DNA from: Yinghuangia soli
GTDB taxonomy: Bacteria; Actinomycetota; Actinomycetes; Streptomycetales; Streptomycetaceae
DNA length: 55,999 nucleotides
Reading direction: 5' to 3'
Assembly: GCF_021502675.1 (NCBI RefSeq)
Contig: NZ_JAKFHA010000050.1
Span: 1 to 55,999 of the forward strand
In this document: piece after piece, positions 1 to 8,394 of the stretch
How the letters are laid out: each line of letters starts with the position of its first letter
Numbering within the stretch: position 1 is the first letter of the stretch
Notes under the pieces: generated by a model
The model's input: the letters and a program-made list of their open reading frames with translations, nothing else
Told to the model about the DNA's origin: nothing
The model's database searches: none
Program-made: the position numbers and the translations under genes

Positions 1-254
1 CCGCCGTCGCCGAGGCAGCCGTCTTCGGGATCACCCACCCGTACTGGATCGAAGCCGTCACCGCCGTCGTCGTCCCCAAGCCCGGCGAGAAGATCGAACC
101 CGACGAGATCACCGCGCACTGCCGCGAGCGCCTCGCCGGGTTCAAAGTCCCCAAATACGTCGTGATCACCGAAGCCCTGCCGAAGAACCCCAGCGGCAAA
201 ATCCTCAAGCGCGAACTGCGGGGCACCTACGCGCACTTGGCCGACGAGTCGTGA
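1..254 (+). CDS. AMP-forming acyl-CoA synthetase, C-terminal end (5' truncated by the window)
   Basis: Open frame from base 3 to a TGA at 252–254, about 83 residues, with no start because the gene enters from the left edge. It is the mobile C-terminal subdomain of the ANL (acyl-CoA synthetase/ligase) superfamily. The run LPKNPSGKILKRELR carries the conserved A10 motif, whose Lys contacts the adenylate during the first half reaction; upstream are the typical FGITHPYW and FKVPKYV segments. These enzymes activate a carboxylic acid as acyl-AMP and then form acyl-CoA in the cytoplasm. The acyl substrate cannot be read from this fragment; a medium/long-chain fatty acid ligase is most likely. It converges on the minus-strand gene ending at 417. 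Confidence 0.85.
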   Translation, partial: AVAEAAVFGITHPYWIEAVTAVVVPKPGEKIEPDEITAHCRERLAGFKVPKYVVITEALPKNPSGKILKRELRGTYAHLADES

Positions 255-294
255 CCGGGCTCGCTCGGTACGACGATATGACCGGCGCCACAGG

Positions 295-308
295 CCCCCA
301 CCTGGGGG
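295..308 (+). terminator. Short C5/G5 hairpin followed by TTTA, possible terminator of the acyl-CoA ligase gene
   Basis: Five C bases (295–299) pair with five G bases (304–308) across a 4-nt loop, followed by TTTAG, 41 nt after the ligase stop codon. The stem is short, so the call is tentative. Confidence 0.35.
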
Positions 309-347
309 TTTAGCAGAAGCGTGTGGCTCAGTGCCGGGCGTCGTCCA

Positions 348-400
348 CAGGCGCCCGGCCGTGGTCCCCAGGTGCCCGGGCGGCGTCTCCAGGCGCCCGG
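348..400. repeat. Three direct copies of an 11-bp unit spaced exactly 21 bp
   Basis: The unit cagGYGCCCGG occurs at 348–358, 369–379 and 390–400, each 21 bp (two helical turns) from the next. A partial copy (ccacagg) follows at 404–410. The array lies in the convergent intergenic region between the ligase stop (254) and the stop of the next minus-strand gene (417). Function is unknown. Confidence 0.6.
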
Positions 401-416
401 TCGTCCACAGGCCGCG

Positions 417-746
417 TCAGAACGGCTGGACGCCGCCCGGCACTATCGGCATGGCTCCCGGGGACTTCGCGCGCTGCTGCCACGTCCCCCGGTCCACGAC
501 CTCCAGGCCGATGATCTCCCAGGGCGGCAGACCCGCCGAGCGGCGGTGCTCGCCCCACAGGCGCAGCGCGAGCGCCGCCGCATCCTGGAGGTCGCGGGCC
601 TCTTCCCAGTACCGGATCTCGGCATGGTCCGCGGCGAAGCGGCCGGCCAGGAGGAACGGGTGGTCGTGCGCGAGCTGTTCCAGGGCACGGCGGATGTCGT
701 CGGGCGGCACCGCGCGGCCTGCCACGGTCAGGGTGATGTGCCACAT
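417..746 (-). CDS. Conserved hypothetical protein, 109 aa
   Basis: Starts at the ATG at 744–746 (MWHITLTV), preceded by GAGGAG about 8 nt upstream; the open frame extends farther 5' but without comparable support. It is a soluble, mixed-charge protein with the segments HPFLLAGRF, AEIRYWEEARDL and WGEHRRSAGLPPWEIIGLEV. I recall closely similar short proteins in other Streptomyces near proB, none with a known function. No catalytic motif or membrane segment is visible. It follows proB on the same strand with a 201-bp gap in which I see no strong hairpin, so co-transcription is possible. Confidence 0.72.
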   Translation of the reverse strand: MWHITLTVAGRAVPPDDIRRALEQLAHDHPFLLAGRFAADHAEIRYWEEARDLQDAAALALRLWGEHRRSAGLPPWEIIGLEVVDRGTWQQRAKSPGAMPIVPGGVQPF

Positions 747-947
747 CCGGGTCTCCTCGATCCGGATGGGCTCACCCGTCTCGGGACCGCCGTCCACCTC
801 GGCCCGCACCGCAGGCGCGGTCTCCCAGGGCAGTTCCCTGCCACGTCCCTGCACCCGGTCCGCCTCCCGTCGGTGACGCAGGGCGGCGTCCCGGCGGCCT
901 GGTCGTTGCCGTCGGGCCTGCACAGTGCCGGTCCCGCGTCGCGTACG

Positions 948-2078
948 TCAGCGGCGCAACAGCACCAGGTCGTCCCGGTGGACCACCTCGCGCTCGTACG
1001 CCGGCCCCAGCTCCCGGGCCAGCTCGTGGGTGGAGCGGCCGAGGAGTCCGGGGAGTTCCTTTGCATCAAAGTTGACCAGCCCGCGGGCGATGATGTTGCC
1101 GTTTTCGTCGACAAGGTCGACCGGGTCGCCCGCCGCGAAGCCGCCGTCGACGGCCGTGATGCCCGCCGGGAGCAGCGACTTGCCGCGCTCGGCGACCGCG
1201 CCGACCGCGCCGGCGTCCAGCACCAAGCGGCCCCGGGGGGTGGTCGCGTGCGCCAGCCACAGCAGCCGGTCCGCGCCGCGCGCGCCGGTGCGGTGGAAGA
1301 ACGTGCCGGTCCCCTTGCCGGTCAGCGCCTCGGAGGCGTGCCGGGCGGCGGTCAGCACCACCGGGATGCCGGCCGTCGTGGCGATCCGGGCGGCCTCGAC
1401 CTTGGTCACCATGCCGCCGGTGCCCACGCCGGCCTTGCCGGCCTTGCCGATCTCCACGCCCGCCAGGTCCTCGGGGCCGCGGATCTCGGCAAGCCGCGAG
1501 GACGTGGGCTTGGCCGGGTCGCCGTCGTACAGGCCGTCCACGTCGGACAGCAGCACCAGCAGGTCGGCGCGGACCAGGTGCGCGACCAGCGCGGCGAGCC
1601 GGTCGTTGTCGCCGAACCGGATCTCCTCGGTCGCCACCGTGTCGTTCTCGTTGACGACCGGCATCGCGCCCATGGTGAGCAGCCGGTCCAGGGTCTGGTA
1701 CGCGTTGCGGTAGTGGGTGCGCCGGGTCATGTCGTCGACGGTCAGCAGCACCTGGCCGACGCGCAGCCCGTAGCGGGCGAACGAGGCGGTGTAGCGGGCC
1801 ACCAGCAGGCCCTGGCCGACGCTCGCCGCGGCCTGCGCGGTGGCGAGGTCGCGCGGTCGGCGGTCGAGTCCCAGCGGCGCGAGACCGGCCGCGATCGCGC
1901 CGGAGGAGACCAGGACGACCTGGGCCCCTTCCGCGCGCTTGGCGGCGAGCACGTCGACGAGGGCGTCGACGCGGTCCGCGTCCAGTCCGCCCGCCGCGGT
2001 GGTCAAGGACGACGAGCCGACCTTGACCACGATGCGGCGCGCGGACGTGACGTCGGCACGCCGGTCCGGGACTGCCAT
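948..2078 (-). CDS. proB: Glutamate 5-kinase (ProB)
   Basis: Catalyses ATP-dependent phosphorylation of L-glutamate to gamma-glutamyl phosphate, the first step of proline synthesis, in the cytoplasm. The 376-aa length is normal for the two-domain form. Residues ~15–265 form the amino-acid kinase fold (VVKVGSS at 17–23, VSSGAIAAGL, VNENDT at 142–147, FGDND at 155–159). Residues ~280–365 form a PUA domain typical of long bacterial ProB. ATG 2076–2078 is chosen because GGAG lies 6 nt upstream; an in-frame GTG at 2088–2090 has no spaced ribosome binding site. It follows obgE with 58 nt between them, the usual actinobacterial obg–proB arrangement. proA is not adjacent here. Confidence 0.96.
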   Translation of the reverse strand: MAVPDRRADVTSARRIVVKVGSSSLTTAAGGLDADRVDALVDVLAAKRAEGAQVVLVSSGAIAAGLAPLGLDRRPRDLATAQAAASVGQGLLVARYTASFARYGLRVGQVLLTVDDMTRRTHYRNAYQTLDRLLTMGAMPVVNENDTVATEEIRFGDNDRLAALVAHLVRADLLVLLSDVDGLYDGDPAKPTSSRLAEIRGPEDLAGVEIGKAGKAGVGTGGMVTKVEAARIATTAGIPVVLTAARHASEALTGKGTGTFFHRTGARGADRLLWLAHATTPRGRLVLDAGAVGAVAERGKSLLPAGITAVDGGFAAGDPVDLVDENGNIIARGLVNFDAKELPGLLGRSTHELARELGPAYEREVVHRDDLVLLRR

Positions 2079-2136
2079 GCCGTACTCCACTCCCCTGACG
2101 TGTCGTCAGGCCGCTGGTCCCTGCCGTGACTTCGGG

Positions 2137-3579
2137 TCACTCGTTGGCGAAGGGATCGAATTCCTCGTACTGCTCGGCGATCGACTCGCGCTCCTTGCGC
2201 TTCTGCACCGCGGGGCGCGGCGTGTCGAACCGGTGGTCCTCGCCGCGGCGGCCGAGCATCTCGGCACCGGTGGCGACGGTCGGCTCCCAGTCGAAGACCA
2301 CGCCGCTCTCGTCGTCGCCGATGACCACCTCGGCGCCCGGGCGGGCACCCGCCTCGAACAGGGCCTCCTCGACGCCGAGGCGGGCCAGCCGGTCGGCCAG
2401 GTAGCCGACCGCCTCGTCGTTCGAGAAGTCGGTCTGCCGCACCCAGCGCTCCGGCTTGGCGCCGCGCACGATGAAGGCGTCGTCGCGGCGGGTGACCGTG
2501 AAGCCGCTGTCGTCGACCGCGGCCGGGCGCAGCACGATGCGGGTCGCCTCGGCCGGCGGTGCGGCGTTGCGCGCGTCCATGACCAGGCCGGCCATCGCGA
2601 AGGACAGCTCGCGCAGGCCGGCGCGGCTGACCGCGGAGACCTCGTACACCTTCAGGCCGCGGCCCTCGAGCTCGGCGCGCACCAGGTCGGCGAGGTCGCG
2701 GCCGTCGGGGATGTCGGTCTTGTTGAGCGCGACGATGCGCGGCCGGTCGTCCAGGCCGCCGTACGCGGCCAGCTCGGCCTCGATGGTGTCCAGGTCGCTG
2801 ATCGGGTCGCGGCCGGGTTCCAGCGTCGCGCAGTCGAGCACGTGCACGAGCGCCTTGCAGCGCTCGACATGCCGCAGGAACTCCAGGCCGAGGCCCTTGC
2901 CCTGGCTCGCGCCGGGGATCAGGCCGGGCACGTCGGCGACGGTGTAGACGGTGTCGCCCGCGGTGACCACGCCCAGGTTCGGGACCAGCGTGGTGAACGG
3001 GTAGTCGGCGATCTTGGGGCGGGCCGCGCTCAGCGCGGCGATCAGCGACGACTTGCCGGCGCTCGGGTAGCCCACCAGCGCCACGTCGGCGACGGTCTTG
3101 AGCTCCAGGACGTAGTCGCCGCCCTCGCCGGGCTCGCCGAGCAGCGCGAAGCCGGGGGCCTTGCGGCGCGGGGACGCCAGCGCGGCGTTGCCGAGGCCGC
3201 CGCGGCCGCCCTGGGCGAGCACAAAGCGGGTGCCGTTGCCGACGAGGTCCTCGACGACCTCTTCCTTGCCGCCGGGCAGCAGGCGCTTGACGACGGTGCC
3301 GTCGGGCACCGGAAGCACCAGGTCGCTGCCGTCGGCACCGCTGCGGTTGCCGCCCGCGCCCGGCTTGCCGGAGGTGGCCTTGCGGTGCGGCGAGTGGTGG
3401 TACTCCAGGAGCGTGGTGACGTTCGGGTCGACGACCAGCGAGACGTCGCCGCCGCGGCCGCCGTTGCCGCCGTCCGGACCGCCGAGCGGCTTGAACTTTT
3501 CCCGGTGCACGGAGGCGCAGCCGTGGCCTCCGTTGCCCGCGGAGACGTGCAGTACCACGCGGTCGACGAAGGTGGTCAC
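2137..3579 (-). CDS. obgE: Obg/CgtA GTPase
   Basis: Large-ribosomal-subunit-associated GTPase, linked in Streptomyces to nucleotide sensing and aerial growth. The 480 aa contain the glycine-rich Obg fold (1–158), then the GTPase domain with G1 GYPSAGKS (170–177), G3 DVPGL (216–220) and G4 NKTD (286–289). A C-terminal OCT domain (~360–430) and a charged tail follow. Start is GTG 3577–3579 with GGAGG six nt upstream. It lies downstream of rpmA, separated by a 16-bp perfect hairpin (3611–3645) that may reduce read-through from the ribosomal protein genes. Confidence 0.97.
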   Translation of the reverse strand: MTTFVDRVVLHVSAGNGGHGCASVHREKFKPLGGPDGGNGGRGGDVSLVVDPNVTTLLEYHHSPHRKATSGKPGAGGNRSGADGSDLVLPVPDGTVVKRLLPGGKEEVVEDLVGNGTRFVLAQGGRGGLGNAALASPRRKAPGFALLGEPGEGGDYVLELKTVADVALVGYPSAGKSSLIAALSAARPKIADYPFTTLVPNLGVVTAGDTVYTVADVPGLIPGASQGKGLGLEFLRHVERCKALVHVLDCATLEPGRDPISDLDTIEAELAAYGGLDDRPRIVALNKTDIPDGRDLADLVRAELEGRGLKVYEVSAVSRAGLRELSFAMAGLVMDARNAAPPAEATRIVLRPAAVDDSGFTVTRRDDAFIVRGAKPERWVRQTDFSNDEAVGYLADRLARLGVEEALFEAGARPGAEVVIGDDESGVVFDWEPTVATGAEMLGRRGEDHRFDTPRPAVQKRKERESIAEQYEEFDPFANE

Positions 3580-3610
3580 GTTGTACCTCCAGCTGGTGTT
3601 GCCGACAAAG

Positions 3611-3645
3611 CCCGAAGGCGGACCGGTGTCCGGTCCGCCTTCGGG
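3611..3645 (-). terminator. 16-bp perfect hairpin between rpmA and obgE
   Basis: The arms at 3611–3626 and 3630–3645 are exactly complementary, with a 3-nt loop. No T-run follows. It sits 24 nt after the rpmA stop and 31 nt before the obgE start, so it could be a terminator/attenuator or an RNA processing site separating abundant ribosomal-protein mRNA from obgE–proB mRNA. Confidence 0.7.
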
Positions 3646-3669
3646 TCATGCAAGGTGGTCCCTCGGGCG

Positions 3670-3924
3670 TCAGGCCGCCGGGACGATGTTCACGACGCGG
3701 CGACCGCGGCGCGTGCCGAACTCCACCGCACCGGCGGAGAGGGCGAAGAGGGTGTCGTCGCCGCCGCGGCCGACGTTGGCACCCGGGTGGAAGTGCGTGC
3801 CGCGCTGGCGGACGATGATCTCGCCCGCGTTCACCAGCTGGCCGCCGAAGCGCTTCACGCCGAGGCGCTGGGCGTTGGAGTCACGGCCGTTACGGGTGGA
3901 CGATGCGCCCTTTTTGTGTGCCAT
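3670..3924 (-). CDS. rpmA: 50S ribosomal protein bL27
   Basis: 84 aa starting [16 protein letters not shown] at ATG 3922–3924, the canonical bL27 N-terminus reaching the peptidyl-transferase centre. The body contains [22 protein letters not shown] and [11 protein letters not shown]-type segments. The open frame extends upstream through rplU in another frame, but the family start is clear. It is 5 nt after the rplU stop, forming the usual rplU–rpmA pair. No N-terminal cleavable extension of the Firmicute type is present. Confidence 0.97.
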   Translation of the reverse strand: MAHKKGASSTRNGRDSNAQRLGVKRFGGQLVNAGEIIVRQRGTHFHPGANVGRGGDDTLFALSAGAVEFGTRRGRRVVNIVPAA

Positions 3925-3929
3925 GTCCT

Positions 3930-4244
3930 CTACTTCCCGGTCTCGATGCCGGTGACCTTCAGCTGGGTGTGCTGCTGGCGGTGACCCATGCGCTTGCGGT
4001 AGCCGGTCTTGTTCTTGTACTTCAGGATGTCGATCTTCTTGCCCTTGGTGTGGTCGACGACCTCGGCCGTCACCTTCACACCCGCGAGGACCCACGGGTC
4101 GCTCGTCACGGACTCGCCGTCGACCAGGAGGAGCACGGGAAGCTCGACGGTCTCGCCGGCCGCGTCCTGGACGCGGTCGACCTGGACAACATCACCGATG
4201 GCAACCTTGTGCTGCCTGCCACCGGCGCGAATGATCGCGTACAC
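3930..4244 (-). CDS. rplU: 50S ribosomal protein bL21
   Basis: 104 aa, start GTG 4242–4244 ([20 protein letters not shown]), the standard bL21 N-terminus. The C-terminal part, [24 protein letters not shown], carries the rRNA-binding GYRKRxGHRQ signature. Length is typical. First gene of the rplU–rpmA unit; the upstream gene, RNase E/G, ends at 4708 and is insulated by a long hairpin (4638–4691), so rplU should have its own promoter in 4245–4637. The ribosome binding site is weak (AGAGCGAG). Confidence 0.97.
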   Translation of the reverse strand: MYAIIRAGGRQHKVAIGDVVQVDRVQDAAGETVELPVLLLVDGESVTSDPWVLAGVKVTAEVVDHTKGKKIDILKYKNKTGYRKRMGHRQQHTQLKVTGIETGK

Positions 4245-4637
4245 CGCGAACTCGCTCTCTGTTCGATCGGAACCCCTGACGCCAGCCGACCCCGACCGAT
4301 GCCGGGCGGCCTCCCCCGGCGGCGACCGCCGGGAGGTGGGTGCTCAGAGGCTTGGCATAAACATGCCGAGGGTCAACAGTACGGACCGTGTCGGGGTGGG
4401 GTCAAACCGGCCCCCGTCCGTCCCGAGGACCGGGACGGCAGCGGCGGCCGGCGACCTGCCGCGGAGCCGGGCACCGGCGGCCTGACCTGCACGTCGGCGC
4501 AGCACCGGCCACGCGGACGCCGAGCAGATCGCGCCCTTCGGAACTCGGTGCCCTGCACCTGTCGCCGGGGCCTGCGCCGGGCCTGCGCCGGGCGTCCCGA
4601 GCCCTCTTGCCCCCGGCCACGTGCCGCGGCAGGCGCA
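4245..4637 (-). other. rplU 5' region: putative promoter and structured leader
   Basis: About 390 bp with no convincing gene. On the minus strand a TTGACC hexamer (4371–4376) is the best -35 candidate. It is followed by a small inverted repeat (GGCAT/ATGCC at 4354–4367) and a GC-rich hairpin (arms CCGGCGG/CCGCCGG within about 4311–4336) just before rplU. No good -10 hexamer stands at 17–18 bp, so the promoter assignment is weak. The rest (4380–4637) is featureless GC-rich sequence. Confidence 0.35.
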
Positions 4638-4691
4638 AGTCACCCCGCCGCCGTGCCCGGATACCTTGCCGGGCGCCGCGACGGGGTGACT
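4638..4691 (-). terminator. Bipartite hairpin terminator after RNase E/G gene
   Basis: The outer arms 4638–4647 and 4682–4691 are perfectly complementary (10 bp). Inside them GCCCGG and CCGGGC form a second 6-bp stem. It begins 17 nt after the stop codon at 4708 and separates the RNase E/G transcript from rplU. Confidence 0.75.
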
Positions 4692-4707
4692 GTTGCCTGT
4701 TGCGGTA

Positions 4708-7700
4708 CTACTTCGAGCTGGACGCGCTGACCGGCTCAGGGGCGGACTCGGCCGGGGCGGCCGTACCGTCCGTCACCGGGGCCCCGGCCGGGCGGGTGGC
4801 CCGGCGCGGTGCCTTGCGGGCCCGCTTCGCCGGGGCCGGGGCCTCGGCGGAGTCGGCGGGCGCCGCGGGGGCGTCCGCAGCGGCCGTGGGGGCCTCTGCG
4901 GGTGCCGGAGCCTCCTCGGGAGCCTCGGCAGGCGCCGCAGGGGCGTCCCCGGCCTCGGCCTCGGCCGCTTCGGCAGCGGCCTTGCGCGTGGTCTTCTTGG
5001 CGACCGTCTTCTTGGCCGCGGTCTTCTTCGCCGCGGTCTTCTTGGCGGCCGTCTTGCGCGGGGCGCGCTTGGCGGCCTTCTTCGGCTCGGCCTCTGCCTC
5101 TGCCTCTGCCTCGGTCGCTGTCCCGGTCTCCGCCTCGGCCTCGGCGGCTGCCTCGGTCGGGGCGTCCGCGGGGGTCTCGGCTTCGGGCTCGGCCTGGGCC
5201 TCGTCCGCTGCCTCGGCGGTCTCCTCGGCGGCGGGCTCGGCGGCCTTGGGCTCCTCGGCCACCACGGTCTCGGCGATCACGACGGCCTCGGGAGTCTCGT
5301 CGTCCGCCACGACCTCGACCAGCTCGACGACCTCCAGCGGCTCGACCTCTTCGGCCGTGTCCACTGCCTCGGCCTCGTCGGCGGACGCCGGGAGCTCGGC
5401 GTGCTCGTCGTGCGTGTCGTGGGTGTGCTCGGCGGCACCGTTGCCGTTGCCGTTGCCCGAACCGCCCTTGCCGCGCCGGCGGCGGCTCGAACCGCCGCCG
5501 CCCGACTTCTGCTCGGGCGAGTCCATGCGGACCAGCACGCCGCGGCCGTTGCACTTGTCGCAGGTCTCCGAGAAGGCCTCCAGGAGGCCCTGGCCGACCC
5601 GCTTGCGGGTCATCTGGACCAGGCCCAGCGAGGTCACCTCGGCGACCTGGTGCTTGGTCCGGTCCCGGCCCAGGCACTCCAGCAGGCGCCGCAGCACCAG
5701 CTCGCGGTTGTTCTCCAGCACCATGTCGATGAAGTCGATGACGATGATGCCGCCGAGGTCGCGCAGCCGCAGCTGGCGGACGATCTCCTCGGCCGCCTCC
5801 AGGTTGTTGCGGGTGACGGTCTCCTCGAGGTTGCCGCCCTGCCCGGTGAACTTCCCGGTGTTGACGTCGACCACGACCATCGCCTCGGTGCGGTCGATGA
5901 CCAGCGAGCCGCCGCTGGGCAGCCAGACCTTGCGGTCCAGCGCCTTCATCAGCTGCTCGTCGATGCGGTACGTCGCGAAGACGTCCACCTCGCCGGTCCA
6001 CTTCGACAGGCGCGGGGCCAGGTCGGGGGCGACGTGCGACACGTAGTCGTGGACGGTCTCCCAGGCCTCGTCGCCGGAGACGACGAGCTTGGTGAAGTCC
6101 TCGTTGAAGATGTCGCGGATCACGCGGACCGTCATGTCCGGCTCGCCGTACAGCAGCGCCGGGGCGTTCGCGGTCGCCGCCTTCTTCTTGATGTCCTCCC
6201 ACTGCGCCTGCAGCCGGGTGACGTCGCGGGCCAGCTCCTCCTCGCTCGCGCCCTCGGCGGCGGTGCGCACGATGACGCCCGCGTCCTCGGGGACGATCTT
6301 CTTGAGGATGGTCTTCAGGCGCGCGCGCTCGGTGTCCGGCAGCTTGCGGCTGATGCCCGTCATGGTGCCCTCGGGCACGTAGACGAGGTAGCGCCCGGGC
6401 AGCGAGACCTGGCTGGTCAGCCGGGCGCCCTTGTGGCCGATCGGGTCCTTGGTGACCTGCACCAGGACGGACTGGCCGCCCTTGAGGACCGCCTCGATGC
6501 GGCGCGGGGAGCCCGCGTCGAAGTTGACCTCGCCGGCGTACAGGACCGCGTTGCGGCCCTTGCCGACGTCGACGAAGGCGGCCTCCATCGACGGCAGCAC
6601 GTTCTGGACCTTGCCCAGGTAGACGTTGCCGACGTACGAGGTGGCCTGCTCCTTGTTGACGTAGTGCTCGACGAGCACGCCGTCCTCGAGCACGCCGATC
6701 TGGGTGCGCTCGCCGGTCTGCCGGACCACCATGACGCGCTCGACCGCCTCGCGGCGGGCCAGGAACTCGGCCTCGGTGATGATCGGCACGCGGCGGCGGC
6801 CCTGCTCGCGGCCTTCGCGGCGGCGCTGCTTCTTGGCCTCCAGGCGCGTGGAGCCCTTGACGCTCTGCACGCCGTCGCCGGCGTCCTCGCCCGCGGAGTC
6901 GCGGTCGCTGCGGCGGCGCGGCTCGCGGACCTTGACCACGGTGCGCTCGGGGTCGTCGGCGCCCGGGGCCTCGGCGTCGGCACCGTCGCGGCGGCGCCGC
7001 CGGCGCCGGCGTCGGCTGGTGGTGCTCGCGCCGTCCTCGTCGTCGCTGTCGTCGCCGGCCTCGGCGTCCGCGGACTCGGCGTCCTCGTCCGCGTCCTCGG
7101 CGTCGTCGGCGCCTTCGCCCTCGGCGCGCTCGGCGTCCCCGCGGCCGCGGCGGCGGCGGCCGCCCCGGCGACGGCGGCGGGCCGGGCGGTCGCCCGACTC
7201 GTCGGTGTCCTCGCCGTCGGCGTCGAGGTCGGCGGACTCGGCGTCCGCGTCGGCCTCGTCGTCCTCGATCCGGGCCTGGCCGGCTCCGGGACCGGCGACG
7301 GTCACGCCGGTCATGCTGGCGGCGGCCTCGGCGGCCGGGTTGCGGCGGGTCCGGCGGCGGCGCGTGCGCGGCTCCTCGGCCGGCTCGTCGTCGGCGTCGG
7401 CCTCGTCGGCGGGCGCGGCGGACGGCGCGGCGAACCGCGGCGCGCCGGCCTCGGGGGCCTGGAACAGCGGCTGGAAGATCGCGGGGGCGGCCCGGCGGGC
7501 GCGCGCGGGCGGCGCCTCGGCGACCGGCTCCTCGGCCGCGGGCTCCGGCTCGGCGGCGGGCGCCGGCTCCTCGGCCGCGGGGGCGGCGGGCTCGGCGGGG
7601 GTCTCGGGCTTCTCGTCGGCCGCGGCTTCGGCGACCGGCTCCGGTTCGGCGGCCACGCGCTTGCGGGTGCGCCGGGTACGGCGCGGCGCGGGCTCGGGCT

Positions 7701-8202
7701 CCGGCTCGGCGGCTTCGACCGCGGCCGGGGTCTCGGCGGCGGCCTCGGCGGCCGGCTCCTCGGCCGCGGGGGCGGCTTCGGCGACCGGCTCCGGCTCGGC
7801 GGCCACGCGCTTGCGGGTACGCCGGGCGCGCCGCGGCGCGGGCTCGGGCTCCGGCTCCGGCTCCGGCTCGGGGGCGGCCTCGGGGGTCTCCTCGGCGGCC
7901 TCTGCCTCGGTCTCCTCCTCCGGCGCCTCGGCGTCGGCGGCGGGCTCGGCAGCTGCCGCGGGGGCGGCAGGCTCGTCGGCCGCCATGGCCGGCGTGTTCT
8001 CCGGCTCGGGGGTCTCGGCGCTCACCTGCGGCGGGCCGGCCGGCCGGCTCGCGGCCCGGCGGCGGCGCCGCGCGGGCGGCGCGGCTTCGGCTGCGGCAGG
8101 TGCCGCACCCGTGTCCGCGCCGGACGCGGCGTCGTTGGACGTGGCGGTGTCGTGCGGCTGGGCGTCGTCGGACGCCGCACCGTTCGGCTCGTGTTCGAGC
8201 AT
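4708..8202 (-). CDS. rne: Ribonuclease E/G family endoribonuclease with long disordered arms
   Basis: Single-strand-specific endoribonuclease for mRNA turnover and rRNA/tRNA processing. 1164 aa. Start ATG 8200–8202 (MLEHEPNG), with GGGAG about 10 nt upstream. Layout: acidic Ala/Glu/Pro and Arg-rich disordered N-terminal arm (~1–490), S1 RNA-binding domain (~505–590), and catalytic domain with metal-binding Asp in VVVDVNTGKF (~777) and in IVIDFIDM (~820). The Zn-link CDKCNGRG is at ~880. A disordered C-terminal arm carries a histone-H1-like run of KKTAA units (~1045–1072). The catalytic core sits between two arms, as in other actinobacterial RNase E/G; arm composition suggests RNA and protein-partner binding. 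The N-arm has an internal 50-residue duplication. Confidence 0.95.
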   Translation of the reverse strand: MLEHEPNGAASDDAQPHDTATSNDAASGADTGAAPAAAEAAPPARRRRRAASRPAGPPQVSAETPEPENTPAMAADEPAAPAAAAEPAADAEAPEEETEAEAAEETPEAAPEPEPEPEPEPAPRRARRTRKRVAAEPEPVAEAAPAAEEPAAEAAAETPAAVEAAEPEPEPAPRRTRRTRKRVAAEPEPVAEAAADEKPETPAEPAAPAAEEPAPAAEPEPAAEEPVAEAPPARARRAAPAIFQPLFQAPEAGAPRFAAPSAAPADEADADDEPAEEPRTRRRRTRRNPAAEAAASMTGVTVAGPGAGQARIEDDEADADAESADLDADGEDTDESGDRPARRRRRGGRRRRGRGDAERAEGEGADDAEDADEDAESADAEAGDDSDDEDGASTTSRRRRRRRRRDGADAEAPGADDPERTVVKVREPRRRSDRDSAGEDAGDGVQSVKGSTRLEAKKQRRREGREQGRRRVPIITEAEFLARREAVERVMVVRQTGERTQIGVLEDGVLVEHYVNKEQATSYVGNVYLGKVQNVLPSMEAAFVDVGKGRNAVLYAGEVNFDAGSPRRIEAVLKGGQSVLVQVTKDPIGHKGARLTSQVSLPGRYLVYVPEGTMTGISRKLPDTERARLKTILKKIVPEDAGVIVRTAAEGASEEELARDVTRLQAQWEDIKKKAATANAPALLYGEPDMTVRVIRDIFNEDFTKLVVSGDEAWETVHDYVSHVAPDLAPRLSKWTGEVDVFATYRIDEQLMKALDRKVWLPSGGSLVIDRTEAMVVVDVNTGKFTGQGGNLEETVTRNNLEAAEEIVRQLRLRDLGGIIVIDFIDMVLENNRELVLRRLLECLGRDRTKHQVAEVTSLGLVQMTRKRVGQGLLEAFSETCDKCNGRGVLVRMDSPEQKSGGGGSSRRRRGKGGSGNGNGNGAAEHTHDTHDEHAELPASADEAEAVDTAEEVEPLEVVELVEVVADDETPEAVVIAETVVAEEPKAAEPAAEETAEAADEAQAEPEAETPADAPTEAAAEAEAETGTATEAEAEAEAEPKKAAKRAPRKTAAKKTAAKKTAAKKTVAKKTTRKAAAEAAEAEAGDAPAAPAEAPEEAPAPAEAPTAAADAPAAPADSAEAPAPAKRARKAPRRATRPAGAPVTDGTAAPAESAPEPVSASSSK
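7622..7860. repeat. Tandem 150-bp duplication inside the RNase E/G N-terminal arm
   Basis: Bases 7622–7710 and 7772–7860 are nearly identical and offset by exactly 150 bp. They encode two copies of a segment with EPEPAPRR, (R)TRRTRKRVAAEPEP and VAEAA. The in-frame 50-residue unit alternates acidic and arginine-rich stretches. Confidence 0.75.
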
Positions 8203-8274
8203 GCGGGTCTGTCTCCCGTCACGCTTCCGGGCGCTCCAAGGAGGGCGCCGCACAGAAGCTCGTCTCTCGCTCGC

Positions 8275-8297
8275 CGGCCCCGCACCAGGCGGGGCCG
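8275..8297 (-). terminator. 9-bp hairpin downstream of the TIGR03936 gene
   Basis: CGGCCCCGC (8275–8283) pairs with GCGGGGCCG (8289–8297) across a 5-nt loop. It lies about 100 nt after the stop at 8395 and about 70 nt before the rne start. It may be a terminator or part of the rne leader RNA. Confidence 0.45.
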
Positions 8298-8394
8298 ACG
8301 AAAGTCTGTCGGAATGCGCCTCTGGCGCCCGGTCGATCCGGGCGGAGGAGGCGTCGACGGCGGTCCGTTGCTTCGGCCCCGCCCCACAGCCCGC

